From Pseudomonas sp. PICF141 (lineage in GTDB: Bacteria > Pseudomonadota > Gammaproteobacteria > Pseudomonadales > Pseudomonadaceae): DNA of 64,000 nt. Made by a program: the position numbers and the translations under genes. A model generated the notes under the pieces. It ran no database searches. It saw only the letters and a program-made list of their open reading frames with translations, and was not told the origin of the DNA. The DNA is taken from NCBI RefSeq assembly GCF_002286815.1, contig NZ_MUNM01000020.1, positions 35,173 to 99,172 of the forward strand, written 5' to 3'. Positions 10,331 through 23,700 of the stretch are shown here, in pieces (positions within the stretch are counted from its first letter, which is position 1; each line of letters opens with the position of its first letter).

Positions 10331-11889
10331 CCGCCAAAGAGCAGAAGCGCCAACCCATTTCCACCGGCTCCGAATGGACATTCGAGCTGATCCAGGCCTA
10401 CGACCGCGAAATCAGTCGTCTCGCGGCCCGCTACGCGCTGGATACGTATCCCAACCAGATCGAAGTGATCACCGCCGAGCAGATGATGGACGCTTATGCC
10501 TCTGTCGGCATGCCCTTGGGTTATCACCATTGGTCCTATGGCAAACATTTCCTCAGCACCGAAAAATCCTACAGTCGCGGCCAGATGGGGCTGGCCTACG
10601 AGATTGTGATCAATTCGGACCCCTGCATCGCCTATCTGATGGAAGAAAACACCATTTGCATGCAGGCTCTGGTGGTAGCTCACGCGTGCTATGGCCATAA
10701 CAGTTTCTTCAAAGGCAACTACCTGTTCCGCACCTGGACCGACGCCAGCTCGATCATCGATTACCTGGTGTTCGCCAAGCAGTACATCATGCAGTGCGAA
10801 GAACGCCATGGCATCGACGCGGTAGAAGACTTGCTCGATTCCTGCCATGCCCTGATGAACTACGGAGTCGACCGGTACAAACGTCCTTATCCGATTTCCG
10901 CCGAGGAAGAACGCCGTCGGCAGAAGGATCGGGAAGAGCATCTGCAAAAGCAGATCAATGATTTGTGGCGGACCATTCCAAAAGGCGCGGACAAGTACAG
11001 TGACAAGGACAATGCACGCTTCCCCGCCGAACCTCAGGAAAACATCCTGTATTTCATCGAAAAACACGCGCCGTTGCTGGAGCCCTGGCAGCGCGAGATC
11101 GTGCGGATCGTACGCAAGATTGCCCAGTATTTTTATCCACAGCGCCAGACCCAGGTGATGAACGAAGGCTGGGCAACGTTCTGGCATTACACTTTGATGA
11201 ACGACTTGTATGACGAAGGCCTGGTCACTGACGGTTTCATGATGGAGTTTCTGACCTCCCATACCAGCGTGGTGTTTCAGCCCGGTTTCGACAGCCCCTA
11301 TTACAGCGGAATCAACCCCTACACCTTGGGTTTTGCCATGTATCGCGATATCCGCCGGATATGCGAACACCCCACCGAAGAGGACTATCGCTGGTTCCCG
11401 GAAATCGCCGGTACCGACTGGCTGTCCAGCATCAAATTCGCCATGAGCAGTTTCAAGGACGAGAGTTTCATTCTGCAGTACCTCTCGCCCAAGGTGATCC
11501 GCGACTTAAAACTATTCAGCATCCTCGATGACGATCAGAAAGACGATCTGCTGGTTCCGGCGATACACGATGAAGAAGGCTATAGAACCATTCGCGAAAC
11601 CCTGGCGGCGCAATACAACCTGGGCAATCGCGAACCCAACATACAGATCTACAGCATCGACCGGCGTGGCGACCGCTCTCTGACCTTGCGTCACCAGCAA
11701 CACGACCGCAAACCGCTGGGCGATTCCACCGACGAAGTACTCAAGCATCTGCACCGCCTCTGGGGCTTCGACATTCACCTGGAAACCTTGCAAGGGGATC
11801 AGGTAATGAAAACCCACCATATTCCGCCCAGAAGTGAACACGGCGAGGGGGATTATGGCCGGCTGGACCTGGCAGTCATTCATCTTTGA
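10327..11889 (+). CDS. SpoVR family protein
   Basis: SpoVR-like protein (PF04293 type), third member of the prkA-yeaH-spoVR unit; the biochemical role is unknown although the family is named for a Bacillus cortex gene. The 520 residues show conserved stretches [38 protein letters not shown] and [12 protein letters not shown]. These are rich in His, Glu and Tyr, as if for metal binding, but that is inference. Overlaps yeaH by four bases. Confidence 0.93.
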   Translation: MTAKEQKRQPISTGSEWTFELIQAYDREISRLAARYALDTYPNQIEVITAEQMMDAYASVGMPLGYHHWSYGKHFLSTEKSYSRGQMGLAYEIVINSDPCIAYLMEENTICMQALVVAHACYGHNSFFKGNYLFRTWTDASSIIDYLVFAKQYIMQCEERHGIDAVEDLLDSCHALMNYGVDRYKRPYPISAEEERRRQKDREEHLQKQINDLWRTIPKGADKYSDKDNARFPAEPQENILYFIEKHAPLLEPWQREIVRIVRKIAQYFYPQRQTQVMNEGWATFWHYTLMNDLYDEGLVTDGFMMEFLTSHTSVVFQPGFDSPYYSGINPYTLGFAMYRDIRRICEHPTEEDYRWFPEIAGTDWLSSIKFAMSSFKDESFILQYLSPKVIRDLKLFSILDDDQKDDLLVPAIHDEEGYRTIRETLAAQYNLGNREPNIQIYSIDRRGDRSLTLRHQQHDRKPLGDSTDEVLKHLHRLWGFDIHLETLQGDQVMKTHHIPPRSEHGEGDYGRLDLAVIHL

Positions 11890-11953
11890 TCTGCTTTTCT
11901 GCCTCCGCAAGTTCGACGCAAAGGTTATTCTGTCGGGCTAACGGAGGCTCTCT

Positions 11954-13183
11954 ATGCAGATTTATAAAGTCGGCGGTGCGGTCCGCGATCGCCTGCTGGG
12001 CAAACCTGTCACCGATATCGACTGGGTTGTTGTAGGCGCCACCACTGAAGAAATGCTCGCCAAGGGCTTTCGTCCGGTGGGCGCAGACTTCCCGGTGTTT
12101 CTTCACCCCAAAAGCGGCGAGGAATACGCCCTCGCCCGCACCGAACGCAAAAACGGGCGCGGCTACGGCGGCTTCATCTTTCACGCCAGCCCGGATGTCA
12201 CCCTCGAAGAAGATCTGATTCGCCGTGACCTGACGATCAACGCCATGGCCGAAGACGATCAACAGAACCTGACCGATCCTTACCACGGCCAACGGGATCT
12301 CGAAGCTCGCTTGCTGCGCCACGTTTCCCCCGCATTCGCCGAAGATCCACTCCGTGTTTTGCGCGTTGCCCGCTTTGCCGCTCGTTATGCGGAACTGGGT
12401 TTCACCGTCGCCCCCGAGACTCTGGAGCTGATGCGTCAACTCAGCGAATCAGGTGAATTGGAGGCATTGACGCCCGAACGCAGCTGGAAAGAAATCGCCC
12501 GCGCACTGATGGAAGACCAGCCCCAGGTATTCATCGAGGTGCTGCGCGAATGCGGCGCGCTCAAGGTGTTGATGCCGGAAGTCGACGCGCTGTTCGGTGT
12601 ACCCCAACCTGAAGCCCATCACCCGGAAATCGACACGGGGGTGCATACCCTGAGCGTGTTGGAGCAAGCGGCGCTGCACAGACAACCGCTGACCGTACGC
12701 TGGGCCTGCTTGCTGCATGACTTGGGCAAAGGTTTGACGCCTGAGGAAGAATGGCCCCGCCACATCGCTCACGAGCACAAAGGTCTGAAGCTGATCAAAG
12801 CGGTCAATGAGCGCTTCAAGGCACCCAAAGACTGTCAGGAGTTGGCGCTGCTGGTGGGCAAATATCACACCCATGGCCATCGTGCGCTGGAGCTGAAAGC
12901 GTCGACCTTGCTGGAGTTGCTGCAGAGTTTCGACGTCTATCGTCGACCTCAGCGCTTTGAGGAGTTTATCGCGGCGTGCGAGATGGACGCTCGAGGGCGT
13001 AAAGGCTTGGAGCAGCGAAGTTATCCACAGGCGGATTATTTACGGGGCGCGGCAACTGCAGCGCGAAGTGTTGCCGTTCAGCCGTTGCTGGAGAAGGGAT
13101 TCAAAGGACCGGAATTGGGCGAGGCAATCAAAGGCGAGCGGCTCAAGGCGTTGAAGGCTTACAAAGCGGCGGCGCCTGCTTGA
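11954..13183 (+). CDS. cca: CCA tRNA nucleotidyltransferase with HD domain
   Basis: Adds or repairs the 3'-terminal CCA of tRNAs. The 409-residue class II enzyme has the template-forming N terminus [13 protein letters not shown] and TDIDWVVVG (catalytic DxD), then [10 protein letters not shown] and the ribose/base motifs around [16 protein letters not shown]. An HD phosphohydrolase domain follows ([15 protein letters not shown]), as in the E. coli-type enzyme. SD GGAGG lies nine bases before the ATG. A BIME follows the stop. Confidence 0.95.
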   Translation: MQIYKVGGAVRDRLLGKPVTDIDWVVVGATTEEMLAKGFRPVGADFPVFLHPKSGEEYALARTERKNGRGYGGFIFHASPDVTLEEDLIRRDLTINAMAEDDQQNLTDPYHGQRDLEARLLRHVSPAFAEDPLRVLRVARFAARYAELGFTVAPETLELMRQLSESGELEALTPERSWKEIARALMEDQPQVFIEVLRECGALKVLMPEVDALFGVPQPEAHHPEIDTGVHTLSVLEQAALHRQPLTVRWACLLHDLGKGLTPEEEWPRHIAHEHKGLKLIKAVNERFKAPKDCQELALLVGKYHTHGHRALELKASTLLELLQSFDVYRRPQRFEEFIAACEMDARGRKGLEQRSYPQADYLRGAATAARSVAVQPLLEKGFKGPELGEAIKGERLKALKAYKAAAPA

Positions 13184-13190
13184 AAAGCAT

Positions 13191-13259
13191 CGCGGGCAAG
13201 CCTCGCTCCTACAGGTGATGAACGGCGTCACCTTTAGGAGCGAGGCTTGCCCGCGAAGG
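13191..13259. repeat. BIME: inverted pair of REP units
   Basis: Left unit CGCGGGCAAGCCTCGCTCCT and its inverted copy ending TTGCCCGCGAAGG face each other across about 15 bases, between convergent cca and folK. This is the common P. fluorescens-type REP and could act as a bidirectional terminator or mRNA stabiliser. Confidence 0.9.
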
Positions 13260-13270
13260 CGTCTTGCGCC

Positions 13271-13789
13271 TCACAACAAATTCGAAGGAGTCAACTGCTT
13301 ACCGCGCCACTCAAAAGCCACCGGCGCCAACACCTGATCGATCTGCGCTTCATCCCACAGAGTGGCAAAGCTCTTGCCTACACCCGGATGCACACGATCC
13401 GGTGCAATCAACGACAACGGCCACAGCACGAAGGCGTTTTTCAGAATCTCTGCCCTGGGCAAGATCAAGCCATCGAAGTTGCCCACCAGATCGCCGAACA
13501 GCAGCACGTCGATATCCAGCGGCAAGCCCTTGCGGTCGGGCGCGTACCGACCGTTATCCGCCTCGATGAATTTCAACCGTCGATCCAGTTCCATCAGCGG
13601 CAGATCGGTGAAGGCCGAGACCACGAAGTTGAAAAACGGCCCGCTCTTGATCCCTACCGGCTGGCTTTCGAATACCGCCGAACAGCGCATATCCACCAGG
13701 AAAGCCGCCAGGGCGTCCAGGCCTGCCTGCAAATGGGCTTCGCGCTCGATATTGCTACCGAGCCCGAGGTATACCTGAGTCAGCGACAT
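13271..13789 (-). CDS. folK: HPPK-family protein FolK (divergent signature)
   Basis: Member of the 6-hydroxymethyl-7,8-dihydropterin pyrophosphokinase family (folate synthesis). The 172 residues include YLGLGSNIEREAHL, FNFVVSAFTDLP, LDIDVLLFGD and AFVLWPLSLIAPD. The usual loop RWGPRTLDLDI reads RKGLPLDIDV here, so the conserved W-G-P-R segment is altered. It sits directly after folB with a 10-base overlap. Pseudomonas genomes usually carry another folK near panB, so this copy may be specialised. Function as a true HPPK is likely but not certain. Confidence 0.85.
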   Translation of the reverse strand: MSLTQVYLGLGSNIEREAHLQAGLDALAAFLVDMRCSAVFESQPVGIKSGPFFNFVVSAFTDLPLMELDRRLKFIEADNGRYAPDRKGLPLDIDVLLFGDLVGNFDGLILPRAEILKNAFVLWPLSLIAPDRVHPGVGKSFATLWDEAQIDQVLAPVAFEWRGKQLTPSNLL

Positions 13790-14136
13790 CCGCGCTCGAT
13801 CTCCACGCCCACACCACCGGTGGCAGCCGGGATGGCACCTGGCTTGGTCAGCTTGAGGCGCATCCAGGTGATCTTGAATTCGCTCATCAGCACTTGCGCC
13901 AGACGTTCGGCAAAAGTTTCGACCAGTTGAAACTGAGCCTGCTCGGCAAATGCCTGGATGCGTGACGAAACGCTCGCGTAGTCGAGCGCCAGGGTCAGGT
14001 CATCACCGGCTGCGGCCGGACGATTGTCCCAAGCGAAGCTCAGATCAAGTCGCAGACACTGTCGGATGCCTCGTTCCCAGTCGTAGGCACCGATTACGGT
14101 GTCGACTTCCAGGCCCTCGATAAACACTCTGTCCAA
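13780..14136 (-). CDS. folB: Dihydroneopterin aldolase
   Basis: Converts 7,8-dihydroneopterin to 6-hydroxymethyldihydropterin and glycolaldehyde in folate synthesis. The product is 118 residues if translation starts at the TTG at 14136 ([20 protein letters not shown]), which has GGAGAG six bases upstream. A GTG at 14160 would add eight unconserved residues. Motifs: [46 protein letters not shown]. It is followed by folK in one operon, so two consecutive steps are paired. Confidence 0.92.
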   Translation of the reverse strand: MDRVFIEGLEVDTVIGAYDWERGIRQCLRLDLSFAWDNRPAAAGDDLTLALDYASVSSRIQAFAEQAQFQLVETFAERLAQVLMSEFKITWMRLKLTKPGAIPAATGGVGVEIERGCR

Positions 14137-14210
14137 GCACTTCTCTCCACTGCACGACAAGGGCGCAATGCGCCGTTAGAATCAGGGCGTCCTCGCCCGG
14201 AATAGTTAGC

Positions 14211-14780
14211 ATGTTTTGGTTACTGGCGATCCTCGCCTACCTGCTCGGCTCTCTGTCCTTCGCCATTTTGCTCAGCCGCCTGACCGGTAACCCCGATCCG
14301 CGAATGAGTGGCTCGGGCAATGCCGGTGCCACCAATATGTTGCGCCTGGCCGGCAGGAAACTCGCCATCCTGACCTTGCTCGGCGACCTGAACAAAGGTC
14401 TGCTACCCGTATTGATCGCAGGTGCAGCGGGCCTTTCGCTGCAGCAACAAGCCTGGATCGGCGTCTGCGCCGTTATCGGGCACCTGTTTCCGCTGTACTT
14501 CCGCTTTCGCGGTGGCAAGGGTGTCGCCACCGCGGCCGGCATGCTGCTGGGACTCTACCCGCCCGCCGCACTGCTGGCGGTCTGCGCCTGGCTGCTGACG
14601 TTCTACCTGACCCGCACCAGCTCACTCGCAGCCCTGATTGCCACACCACTGACCCTGCCGCTGCTTGCCTGGCAAGAACCGGCGGCACTGCTCCCCATGA
14701 GCGCGCTCACAGGCCTGATCGTCTGGCGTCATCGCGGCAATCTACGCGACCTGTTTGCCGGGCGCGAACGGCATTTTTAA
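14211..14780 (+). CDS. plsY: Glycerol-3-phosphate acyltransferase PlsY
   Basis: Inner-membrane enzyme that acylates glycerol-3-phosphate using acyl-phosphate, the first step of phospholipid synthesis. The 189 residues have about five hydrophobic segments and the three family motifs SGNAGATN (about residues 35-42), [14 protein letters not shown] and the C-terminal region [13 protein letters not shown]. It is divergent from folB (75 bases apart) and convergent with tsaD. Confidence 0.94.
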   Translation: MFWLLAILAYLLGSLSFAILLSRLTGNPDPRMSGSGNAGATNMLRLAGRKLAILTLLGDLNKGLLPVLIAGAAGLSLQQQAWIGVCAVIGHLFPLYFRFRGGKGVATAAGMLLGLYPPAALLAVCAWLLTFYLTRTSSLAALIATPLTLPLLAWQEPAALLPMSALTGLIVWRHRGNLRDLFAGRERHF

Positions 14781-14803
14781 ATACCGCACGTGAACGCCGC
14801 TCA

Positions 14804-15829
14804 TTACAACGCCGACAATTGCTCCATCGGCCAGCGCGCCTGCACGCTGATCGCCAGGCTTTCATGCTGGCCTGCCTGCAAGCGCTGGCAACCGGCAAAC
14901 GCGATCATCGCGCCATTATCGGTGCAGAACTCCGGACGGGCATAAAACACTTCACCCTTCATGTCGCCGAGCATTTTTTCCAGTGAAGCCCGCAGCGCCT
15001 TGTTGGCGCTGACGCCCCCTGCGATGACCAGACGCTTGAGACCCGCCTGTTTCAGCGCACGCTTGCACTTGATGGTCAAAGTCTCCACCACGGCCTGCTG
15101 GAACGCCAGCGAGATGTCGCAACGGGCTTGCTCGCTGTCGTCCCCGGCGCTGACGCTCTGCTGCCAAGTGTTCAGGGCGAAGGTTTTCAGGCCGCTGAAG
15201 CTGAAAGCCAAGCCTGGACGATCACACATCGGACGCGGAAAAGTGAAACGTCCTGCAACGCCCTGCTCCGCCAGACGCGCGATTTCCGGGCCACCCGGGT
15301 AATTCAGGCCCATCATCTTCGCTGTCTTGTCAAATGCTTCGCCGGCAGCATCGTCAAGGGTCTCGCCAAGGAGCGTGTATTGGCCAATCCCGTCGACCTG
15401 AACCAGCTGTGTATGACCACCTGACACCAACAAAGCGACGAACGGGAACTCAGGCGGTTGCTTCTCCAGCATCGGCGCCAGCAAATGTCCTTCCATGTGA
15501 TGCACACCCAGGGCCGGGATCCCCCAGGCAAAGGCCAGCGCCTGGGCGCAGGAAGCTCCCACCAGCAAGGCTCCCACCAAGCCGGGACCGGCGGTATATG
15601 CGATGGCGTCGATCTCGGTCGGCACACAGTCGGCCTCGGCCAGGACCTGACGAATCAAGGGCAGCATGCGTTTGACGTGATCACGGGACGCCAGCTCCGG
15701 CACCACGCCACCATAGGCACGATGCAGATCGATCTGACTGAACAACGCGTCGGCCAACAACCCGCGTTCACTGTCGTAAAGCGCGACACCGGTTTCGTCG
15801 CAAGAGGTTTCTAATCCCAGTACTAGCAT
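14804..15829 (-). CDS. tsaD: tRNA N6-adenosine threonylcarbamoyltransferase TsaD
   Basis: Catalytic subunit (with TsaB and TsaE) that installs the t6A37 modification on ANN-decoding tRNAs. 341 residues of ASKHA fold starting [19 protein letters not shown]. The metal-binding motif [11 protein letters not shown] lies at about residue 110-120, and VSGGHTQLV and [12 protein letters not shown] are also present. Divergent from rpsU, as is usual in gamma-proteobacteria. The tRNA-Ile2 encoded in this same window is among its expected substrates. Confidence 0.96.
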   Translation of the reverse strand: MLVLGLETSCDETGVALYDSERGLLADALFSQIDLHRAYGGVVPELASRDHVKRMLPLIRQVLAEADCVPTEIDAIAYTAGPGLVGALLVGASCAQALAFAWGIPALGVHHMEGHLLAPMLEKQPPEFPFVALLVSGGHTQLVQVDGIGQYTLLGETLDDAAGEAFDKTAKMMGLNYPGGPEIARLAEQGVAGRFTFPRPMCDRPGLAFSFSGLKTFALNTWQQSVSAGDDSEQARCDISLAFQQAVVETLTIKCKRALKQAGLKRLVIAGGVSANKALRASLEKMLGDMKGEVFYARPEFCTDNGAMIAFAGCQRLQAGQHESLAISVQARWPMEQLSAL

Positions 15830-16028
15830 GGGTTTGCGCCTTGTAGAGGCTGAATTCGAAGGCGCGCATAATAGTCGTCGCGTGATGCCCCGACCAGCGG
15901 TTTTCGATCAGAGGCTTTGCATTCCGAGCGATGAGGGGTTAACATCCGCAACCCTTAAAAACCGACGTCTTCAAGTGCTCTTTTGCCGCGAGGATGTTGA
16001 CCCCGGTAATGAATGAAGGTAGCTCTGG

Positions 16029-16244
16029 ATGCCAGCCGTCAAAGTAAAAGAGAACGAACCCTTCGACGTAGCTCTGCGTCGTTTCAAGCGCTCCTGCGAA
16101 AAAGCCGGTGTACTGGCTGAAGTTCGTAGCCGCGAATTTTACGAGAAGCCAACTTCTGAGCGTAAGCGCAAGGCAGCAGCCGCTGTTAAGCGTCACGCCA
16201 AGAAAGTTCAGCGCGAACAGCGCCGCGCCGTTCGTCTGTACTAA
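16029..16244 (+). CDS. rpsU: 30S ribosomal protein S21
   Basis: Small basic ribosomal protein needed for base pairing of the 16S 3' end with mRNA during initiation. 71 residues, typical length, with [20 protein letters not shown] at the start and the basic tail [18 protein letters not shown]. First gene of the macromolecular synthesis operon rpsU-dnaG-rpoD. The 199-base region towards tsaD must hold both divergent promoters. Confidence 0.97.
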
Positions 16245-16725
16245 TATACAGACGATCGTAGCAAGCTTCTGCCAAGCCCGGCCCTCAGCCGGGCTAATGG
16301 CATTTGCGGACAACGCTTGATGCTTCACCGTCAAAGCCGCAGACGCGACCGAGACAAACCTGCTTCACAGCGTCAGACCTGGCTCTTTTGCCAGCGGTGC
16401 ACGTCTTTTCTGACGAGCCTTCCAAGGCTACTGACGAGCACACCCACTGATTCCTCTCACGACGATCAGCCCAAGGCACCTTCTTGCGTGCCCGCTTATG
16501 AGCTATCCGAGGCCAATGACTGGCCGTCGCCGGATTCAGCGAAACACTTTCAAATAGTCGAATACTGATTGGTATTAACGTCAGTGGATTTTCGGCAGAT
16601 ACACTTCCCGACAGCGATACGCAGACGACACAGGTCGAGCCGCACACCTTGCGCGCCTCGAACAACGACCCGCGTTTGGCCGCCTTTCGTTTTGGGTCCA
16701 TTTCAGCGCAGATGACGAGAACGCC
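16245..16725 (+). promoter_or_regulatory. rpsU-dnaG spacer with GC-rich hairpin
   Basis: 481 bases without a convincing gene. A perfect hairpin AGCCCGGC-CCTCA-GCCGGGCT at 16275-16295 sits 30 bases after rpsU but lacks a T-run. It would fit a partial terminator or processing site like the one known between rpsU and dnaG in E. coli, giving more S21 than primase. The gene for a YqeY-type protein found here in P. aeruginosa is absent. The remaining ~430 bases show nothing I can name. Confidence 0.5.
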
Positions 16726-18699
16726 ATGGCCGGGCTAATTCCCCAGAGCTTCATTGACGACCTTCTGAACCGCACCGACATCGTCGACGTGGTCAGCTCG
16801 CGCCTGCAAATGAAAAAAGCCGGCAAGAACTACACGGCCTGCTGCCCGTTTCACAAAGAGAAAACCCCCTCCTTCAGCGTCAGCCCCGACAAACAGTTCT
16901 ATTACTGTTTCGGCTGCGGCGCTGGCGGTAACGCCCTCGGCTTCATGATGGACCATGACAATCTGGATTTCGTCCAGGCTGTCGAAGAACTGGCCAAAGC
17001 CGCCGGCATGGAAATTCCCCGCGAAGAAAGCGGTCGGCCGCACAAACCGCGCCAGCCTACCGATTCGCCGCTGTACCCGCTGCTCACCGCCGCCGCCGAC
17101 TTTTATCGTCAAGCCCTGAAGAGCCATCCGTTGCGCAAAGCCGCCGTGGATTATTTGAAGGGTCGCGGACTGACGGGCGAAATCGCCCGAGACTTCGGCC
17201 TCGGCTTCGCCCCGCCCGGCTGGGACAATCTGTACAAGCACTTGAGCAGCGATACCCTGCAGCAAAAGGCCATGATCGATGCCGGCCTGCTGATCGAGAA
17301 CGCCGAAACCGGCAAGCGCTATGATCGCTTCCGCGATCGAGTGATGTTCCCGATCCGCGACAGTCGCGGGCGCATTATTGCCTTCGGCGGCCGGGTACTG
17401 GGCGACGACAAGCCGAAATACCTGAACTCACCTGAAACTCCGGTATTCCATAAGGGCCAGGAACTCTATGGCCTTTATGAAGCACGCAAGAACAATCGCA
17501 ACCTCGACGAAATCATCGTCGTTGAAGGCTACATGGACGTCATCGCCCTCGCCCAGCAAGGCCTGCGCAATGCCGTCGCAACACTGGGCACGGCCACCAG
17601 CGAAGAACACATGAAACGCCTGTTTCGCGTCGTGCCCAGCGTATTGTTCTGCTTTGATGGCGACCAGGCAGGCCGAAACGCCGCCTGGCGGGCACTGGAG
17701 GCAACTCTGTCATGCCTGCAAGACGGCCGTCGGGCGCGCTTTCTGTTCCTGCCTGAAGGCGAAGATCCGGATACCCTGATCCGATCTGAGGGCACTGACG
17801 CCTTCCGCGCACGGATCAATCAGCACGCCCAGCCGCTGGCCGATTACTTTTTTCAACAGCTGACCGAGGAATCGGACCCGCGCTCCCTGGAAGGCAAGGC
17901 CCACATGGCCACCCTCGCCGCGCCGCTGATTGACAAAGTCCCGGGTGCCAACCTGCGTATCTTGATGCGCCAGCGCCTGAGCGAAATTACCGGGCTTAGC
18001 GGTGAAGCCGTGAGTCAACTGGTTCAAAGTACGCCTCATCCTCAGGAAGCGCCCCCCGCTTATGATCCAGGCATCGATTACGATGCCATGCCGGATTACA
18101 GCGACTACCATCAGCCGCAGGCACAAGAGATGTACGCGCCGCAGCAGGAATGGACGCCGAAGAAACCTGGCGCAAGCGGCAAGAAATGGGACAAGAAGCC
18201 GTGGGACAAGAATGGCAAACGGGGTGGTGATCGCGATCAACCGCGCGCACCACGGATTCCGGCCGCTGTAGAGCCGCCCACCCTGGCCGCCTTGCGTACG
18301 CTGCTGCATCACCCGCAACTGGCTGAGAAAGTCGAGGATGCCGGGCACTTCGCCGCCGAGGACCATACCAACACGCAACTGTTGGTCGCGCTGCTCGAAG
18401 CCGTGCAGAAGAATCCCAAGCTAAACTCATTTCAATTGATTGCTCGCTGGCACGGCACCGAACAAGGCCGACTGCTAAAAGCGCTGGCAGAGAAGGAATG
18501 GCTGATTGATGGAGATAACCTTGAACAACAGTTTTTCGACACCATAACTAGTTTGTCAGCACGCCAACGCGAGCGAAACCTGGAACAACTTCTTCGAAAA
18601 GCACGTCAAAGTGAATTGAATACCGAAGAGAAAAACCAACTGCGCGACCTTTTAAGTCGCAATGTTTCCGCATCAAACCCGACCTCAACTGGCGCGTGA
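16726..18699 (+). CDS. dnaG: DNA primase
   Basis: Synthesises RNA primers at the replication fork in complex with DnaB helicase. 657 residues: CHC2 zinc finger with Cys40, His43, Cys61, Cys64 (CCPFHKEKTPSF, CFGCGAGG), the RNA polymerase-like core, a TOPRIM domain with VVEGYMDV (about 265) and CFDGDQAGR (about 310), a Pro/Gln/Tyr/Lys-rich linker (about 430-520), and a helical DnaB-binding C terminus. The linker looks low in complexity but shows no frameshift. Second gene of the rpsU-dnaG-rpoD operon. Confidence 0.97.
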   Translation: MAGLIPQSFIDDLLNRTDIVDVVSSRLQMKKAGKNYTACCPFHKEKTPSFSVSPDKQFYYCFGCGAGGNALGFMMDHDNLDFVQAVEELAKAAGMEIPREESGRPHKPRQPTDSPLYPLLTAAADFYRQALKSHPLRKAAVDYLKGRGLTGEIARDFGLGFAPPGWDNLYKHLSSDTLQQKAMIDAGLLIENAETGKRYDRFRDRVMFPIRDSRGRIIAFGGRVLGDDKPKYLNSPETPVFHKGQELYGLYEARKNNRNLDEIIVVEGYMDVIALAQQGLRNAVATLGTATSEEHMKRLFRVVPSVLFCFDGDQAGRNAAWRALEATLSCLQDGRRARFLFLPEGEDPDTLIRSEGTDAFRARINQHAQPLADYFFQQLTEESDPRSLEGKAHMATLAAPLIDKVPGANLRILMRQRLSEITGLSGEAVSQLVQSTPHPQEAPPAYDPGIDYDAMPDYSDYHQPQAQEMYAPQQEWTPKKPGASGKKWDKKPWDKNGKRGGDRDQPRAPRIPAAVEPPTLAALRTLLHHPQLAEKVEDAGHFAAEDHTNTQLLVALLEAVQKNPKLNSFQLIARWHGTEQGRLLKALAEKEWLIDGDNLEQQFFDTITSLSARQRERNLEQLLRKARQSELNTEEKNQLRDLLSRNVSASNPTSTGA

Positions 18700-18713
18700 G
18701 GTCATAGCTCAGG

Positions 18714-18719
18714 TATAAT
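18714..18719 (+). promoter_or_regulatory. Candidate -10 box upstream of rpoD
   Basis: TATAAT 48 bases before the rpoD start and just after the dnaG stop. No good -35 is seen at 16-18 bases. It could support an internal rpoD promoter in the operon. This is a motif match only. Confidence 0.35.
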
Positions 18720-18766
18720 CCTCGGCTTGTTTTTTGCCCGCCAAGACCTTCAGTGGATAGGGTGTT

Positions 18767-20614
<1,848 letters not shown>

Positions 20615-20617
20615 TCA

Positions 20618-20650
20618 CAAAACCCCCGGCCCTGGCCGGGGGTTTTGCTT
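20618..20650 (+). terminator. Intrinsic terminator after rpoD
   Basis: Fourteen-base perfect arms CAAAACCCCCGGCC / GGCCGGGGGTTTTG starting four bases after the rpoD stop, with the T-tract in the right arm. Ends the rpsU-dnaG-rpoD operon. Confidence 0.92.
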
Positions 20651-20737
20651 TATGCAGATTAAATGCCCCGTACATCCCCCCCCGCCGCATAGCCCGTCTA
20701 CACTCGAAGCATTCCCCCAAGCCGTAACGAGACCGTT

Positions 20738-23700
20738 ATGCCCAGATGGCCGACCGTGCTTTTTTTGCTGTCGCTAATGACCTGGACCGCAACGGCTGGC
20801 GCGTTGACTCTGACCGACGAAGAACGTAGCTGGCTAACGGCTCACCCGGAATTGCGCCTGGGCGTGGACGCGTCCTGGCCGCCGTTTGAGTTTCGCGACG
20901 AGCACGGGCGTTATCAGGGCCTGGCAGCGGACTACATCAACGTCATCCGTCAACGGCTGGGCACCAAACTTACGCCCATCGAGCCGGTCAGCTGGACTGA
21001 AGTCTTGCAGCAGGCCAAACAAGGCAAGCTAGACATCTTGCCGGGCATCATGTCGACCCCCGAGCGTCAGACGTATCTGTCGTTCACCCGCCCCTATCTC
21101 GACTTTCCGATTGTCATTCTGGCTCATGTCGGAGGCCCCCAACCGCGCAAACTCGAAGACCTGTACGGCCTGAAGATCGCCGTGGTGGAAAACTACGCCC
21201 CCCATGAACTGTTGCGCACCCGCCATCCCGACCTGAATCTGGTGGCGATGCCCAATGTCAGCTCGGCGCTGCAAGCGCTTGCCACCGACGCTGTGGACGC
21301 CGTAGTAGGCGATCTTGCCTCCAGTGTCTGGAGCCTGCGCCAGCTCAAGCTCGACGGCCTCTACGTCAGCGGTGAAACGCCCTATCGCTACCAGTTGGCG
21401 ATGGCCGTGCCACCGAACAACAAGCTGTTGGTCAGCATCCTGGACAAAGTCCTGGCTGACATGACTCCAAGTGAAATCAGTGCCATCCAGGAACATTGGG
21501 TCGGTAACGTCCTGGATCATCGGACCATCTGGCTCGACGTGCTGACTTACGGCCTGCCTGGATTGCTGCTTCTGATGATCGTGCTGGCGGTGGTTATCCG
21601 GATCAATCGCCGGCTCAGCTCGGAAATTGCCCGTCGGGTCGCTCTGGAACAGGAGCTGCGCAGCAGCGAATACCATTATCGCGGGCTGGTGGAGAGTCTT
21701 TCGGCCATCGCCTGGGAAGCCCGGATCAGCGATTACACCTACAGCTACGTCTCACCCCATGCAGAGGAACTCCTTGGTTACCCCCTGTCCCACTGGCTGA
21801 TTCCAGGCTTCTGGCGCAACATCATCCACCCGGCGGATCTGACCCGCGCCCAAACCTTTTGCGACCGTGAAGTAGCCGCCGGGCGCGATCACAGCGTCGA
21901 TTACCGGGTCATCACCGCCGACGGCCGCTGCCTGTGGGTCCGCGATATCGTCAGCCTGATCGAGCATGCCCATGAACCAGTACTGCGCGGGCTGATGATC
22001 GACATCAGCGAAGCCAAGCGCACCGAAGAGGCATTGCGCCTGTCGGAACAGAAGTTTGCTTCAGTGTTCCAGCAATGCCCGGATATTCTGGTGATTGCGC
22101 GGCTTTCCGACGGTTGCCTGCTGGAAGTCAATGAAGCGTTCGAAGAACAGATCGGTCTCAAGGCCGAAGACGTCGTCGGCCAGACCGCCACCGACCTGAA
22201 CATCTGGGGCGTTCCCGGCGTGGGGCCAGGTTTGTTGCAGCGTTTGCAGGCTGGCAGCATCCGCAACCTGGAGATGCCCTTTCGCCGCAGCAATGGTCAG
22301 ATGTTTACCGGCCTGATTTCCGCCGAGCCCTTCGATCTCGATACGACCCCGGCCCTGGTGGTCGTCGTGCGGGACATCAGCCAGCTCAAGGAAACCCAGC
22401 AACAACTGCAAACCTCCGAAGAAAAATTCGCCAAGGCCTTTCATGCCTCCCCCGATGGCTTGCTGCTGTCCCGGCAGAGCGATGGTTTGTTATTGGAGGT
22501 CAACGAAGGTTTCAGCCGTATTACCGGTTTCAACAGCGCGATGTCCGTGGATCGGTCAGCCCTGGACCTGGGGATCTGGGTCAACCTCAACGAACGAAAA
22601 CAGATGCTCGAGCTGTTGCACCGGGACGGTTTCGTGCGCGACTTCAGTTGCCACATCCGCCGCAAAGACGGGCAGATCAGGCTCTGTGAGGTTTCCAGCC
22701 GGCCGTTACCCATCGGCGATGAAGACTGCATGTTGACCATTGCCCGGGACATTACCGAGCGGCATCTGATGCAGGAGAAACTGCAACAGGCCGCCACGGT
22801 GTTCGAGAGCACTGCCGAGGGTGTCCTGATCACCGACACCCAGCAGCACATCAGCGCGGTCAATCGTGCTTTTACCGAAATTACCGGTTACAGCGAGAGC
22901 GAAGCGCTGGGCCATACCCCTCGCCTGCTTGCCTCGGGGCTGCATGACAGCGCCTTTTATGCGGCGATGTGGCATCAATTGACCGCCGATGGTCATTGGC
23001 AGGGCGAGATTTCCAACCGACGCAAGAATGGCGAGCTTTACCCGAGCTGGCTGACGATCAATGCAGTGCGCAACCGAGACAAATTCATCACCCACTTTGT
23101 TGCGGTGTTTGCAGACATTTCCAGCCTCAAGCACGCTCAGGCCAAACTCGACTACCAGGCGCACCACGACCCGCTGACCGGCCTGCCCAACCGCACCTTG
23201 TTCGAAAGTCGGCTGCTGACTGCACTGAACAGCCAGCAGGAAAACGGCGGCCAAGGCGCCGTGCTGTTCCTCGACCTGGACCGCTTCAAGCACATCAACG
23301 ACAGCCTCGGCCACCCGGTCGGCGACTTGTTGCTCAAAGGCATCGCCGTGCGCCTCAAGGAGCAGCTGCGCGATATCGATACCGTGGCGCGGCTCGGTGG
23401 CGACGAATTCATCATCCTGCTCCCGGGCCTGCAACAGTCCAGCGATGCCGACAACATTGCCACCAAGCTGCTGAACTGCTTCTCCGCCCCTTTCCAGGCC
23501 GGCGAACACGAGTTTTTCATCAGCGCCAGCATTGGCACCAGCCTGTATCCCAAAGACGGCTGCGACGTCGCGACGCTGGTCAAGAACGCCGATGCCGCGA
23601 TGTACCGCTCCAAGGCCAAGGGTCGTAACCGGGTTGAAAGCTACACCCGCGACCTCACCGCCCAAGCCAGCGAGCGCGTGGCGCTGGAACATGAACTGCG

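Noticed and set aside
16294..16701. Overlapping frames (135 and 83 codons) between rpsU and dnaG
   Set aside because: No SD, no recognisable motif and weak codon bias; the gap has no YqeY-like gene in any frame.
16245..16725. Loss of the yqeY gene as a noteworthy deletion
   Set aside because: From memory P. putida also lacks it between rpsU and dnaG, so absence is normal outside P. aeruginosa.
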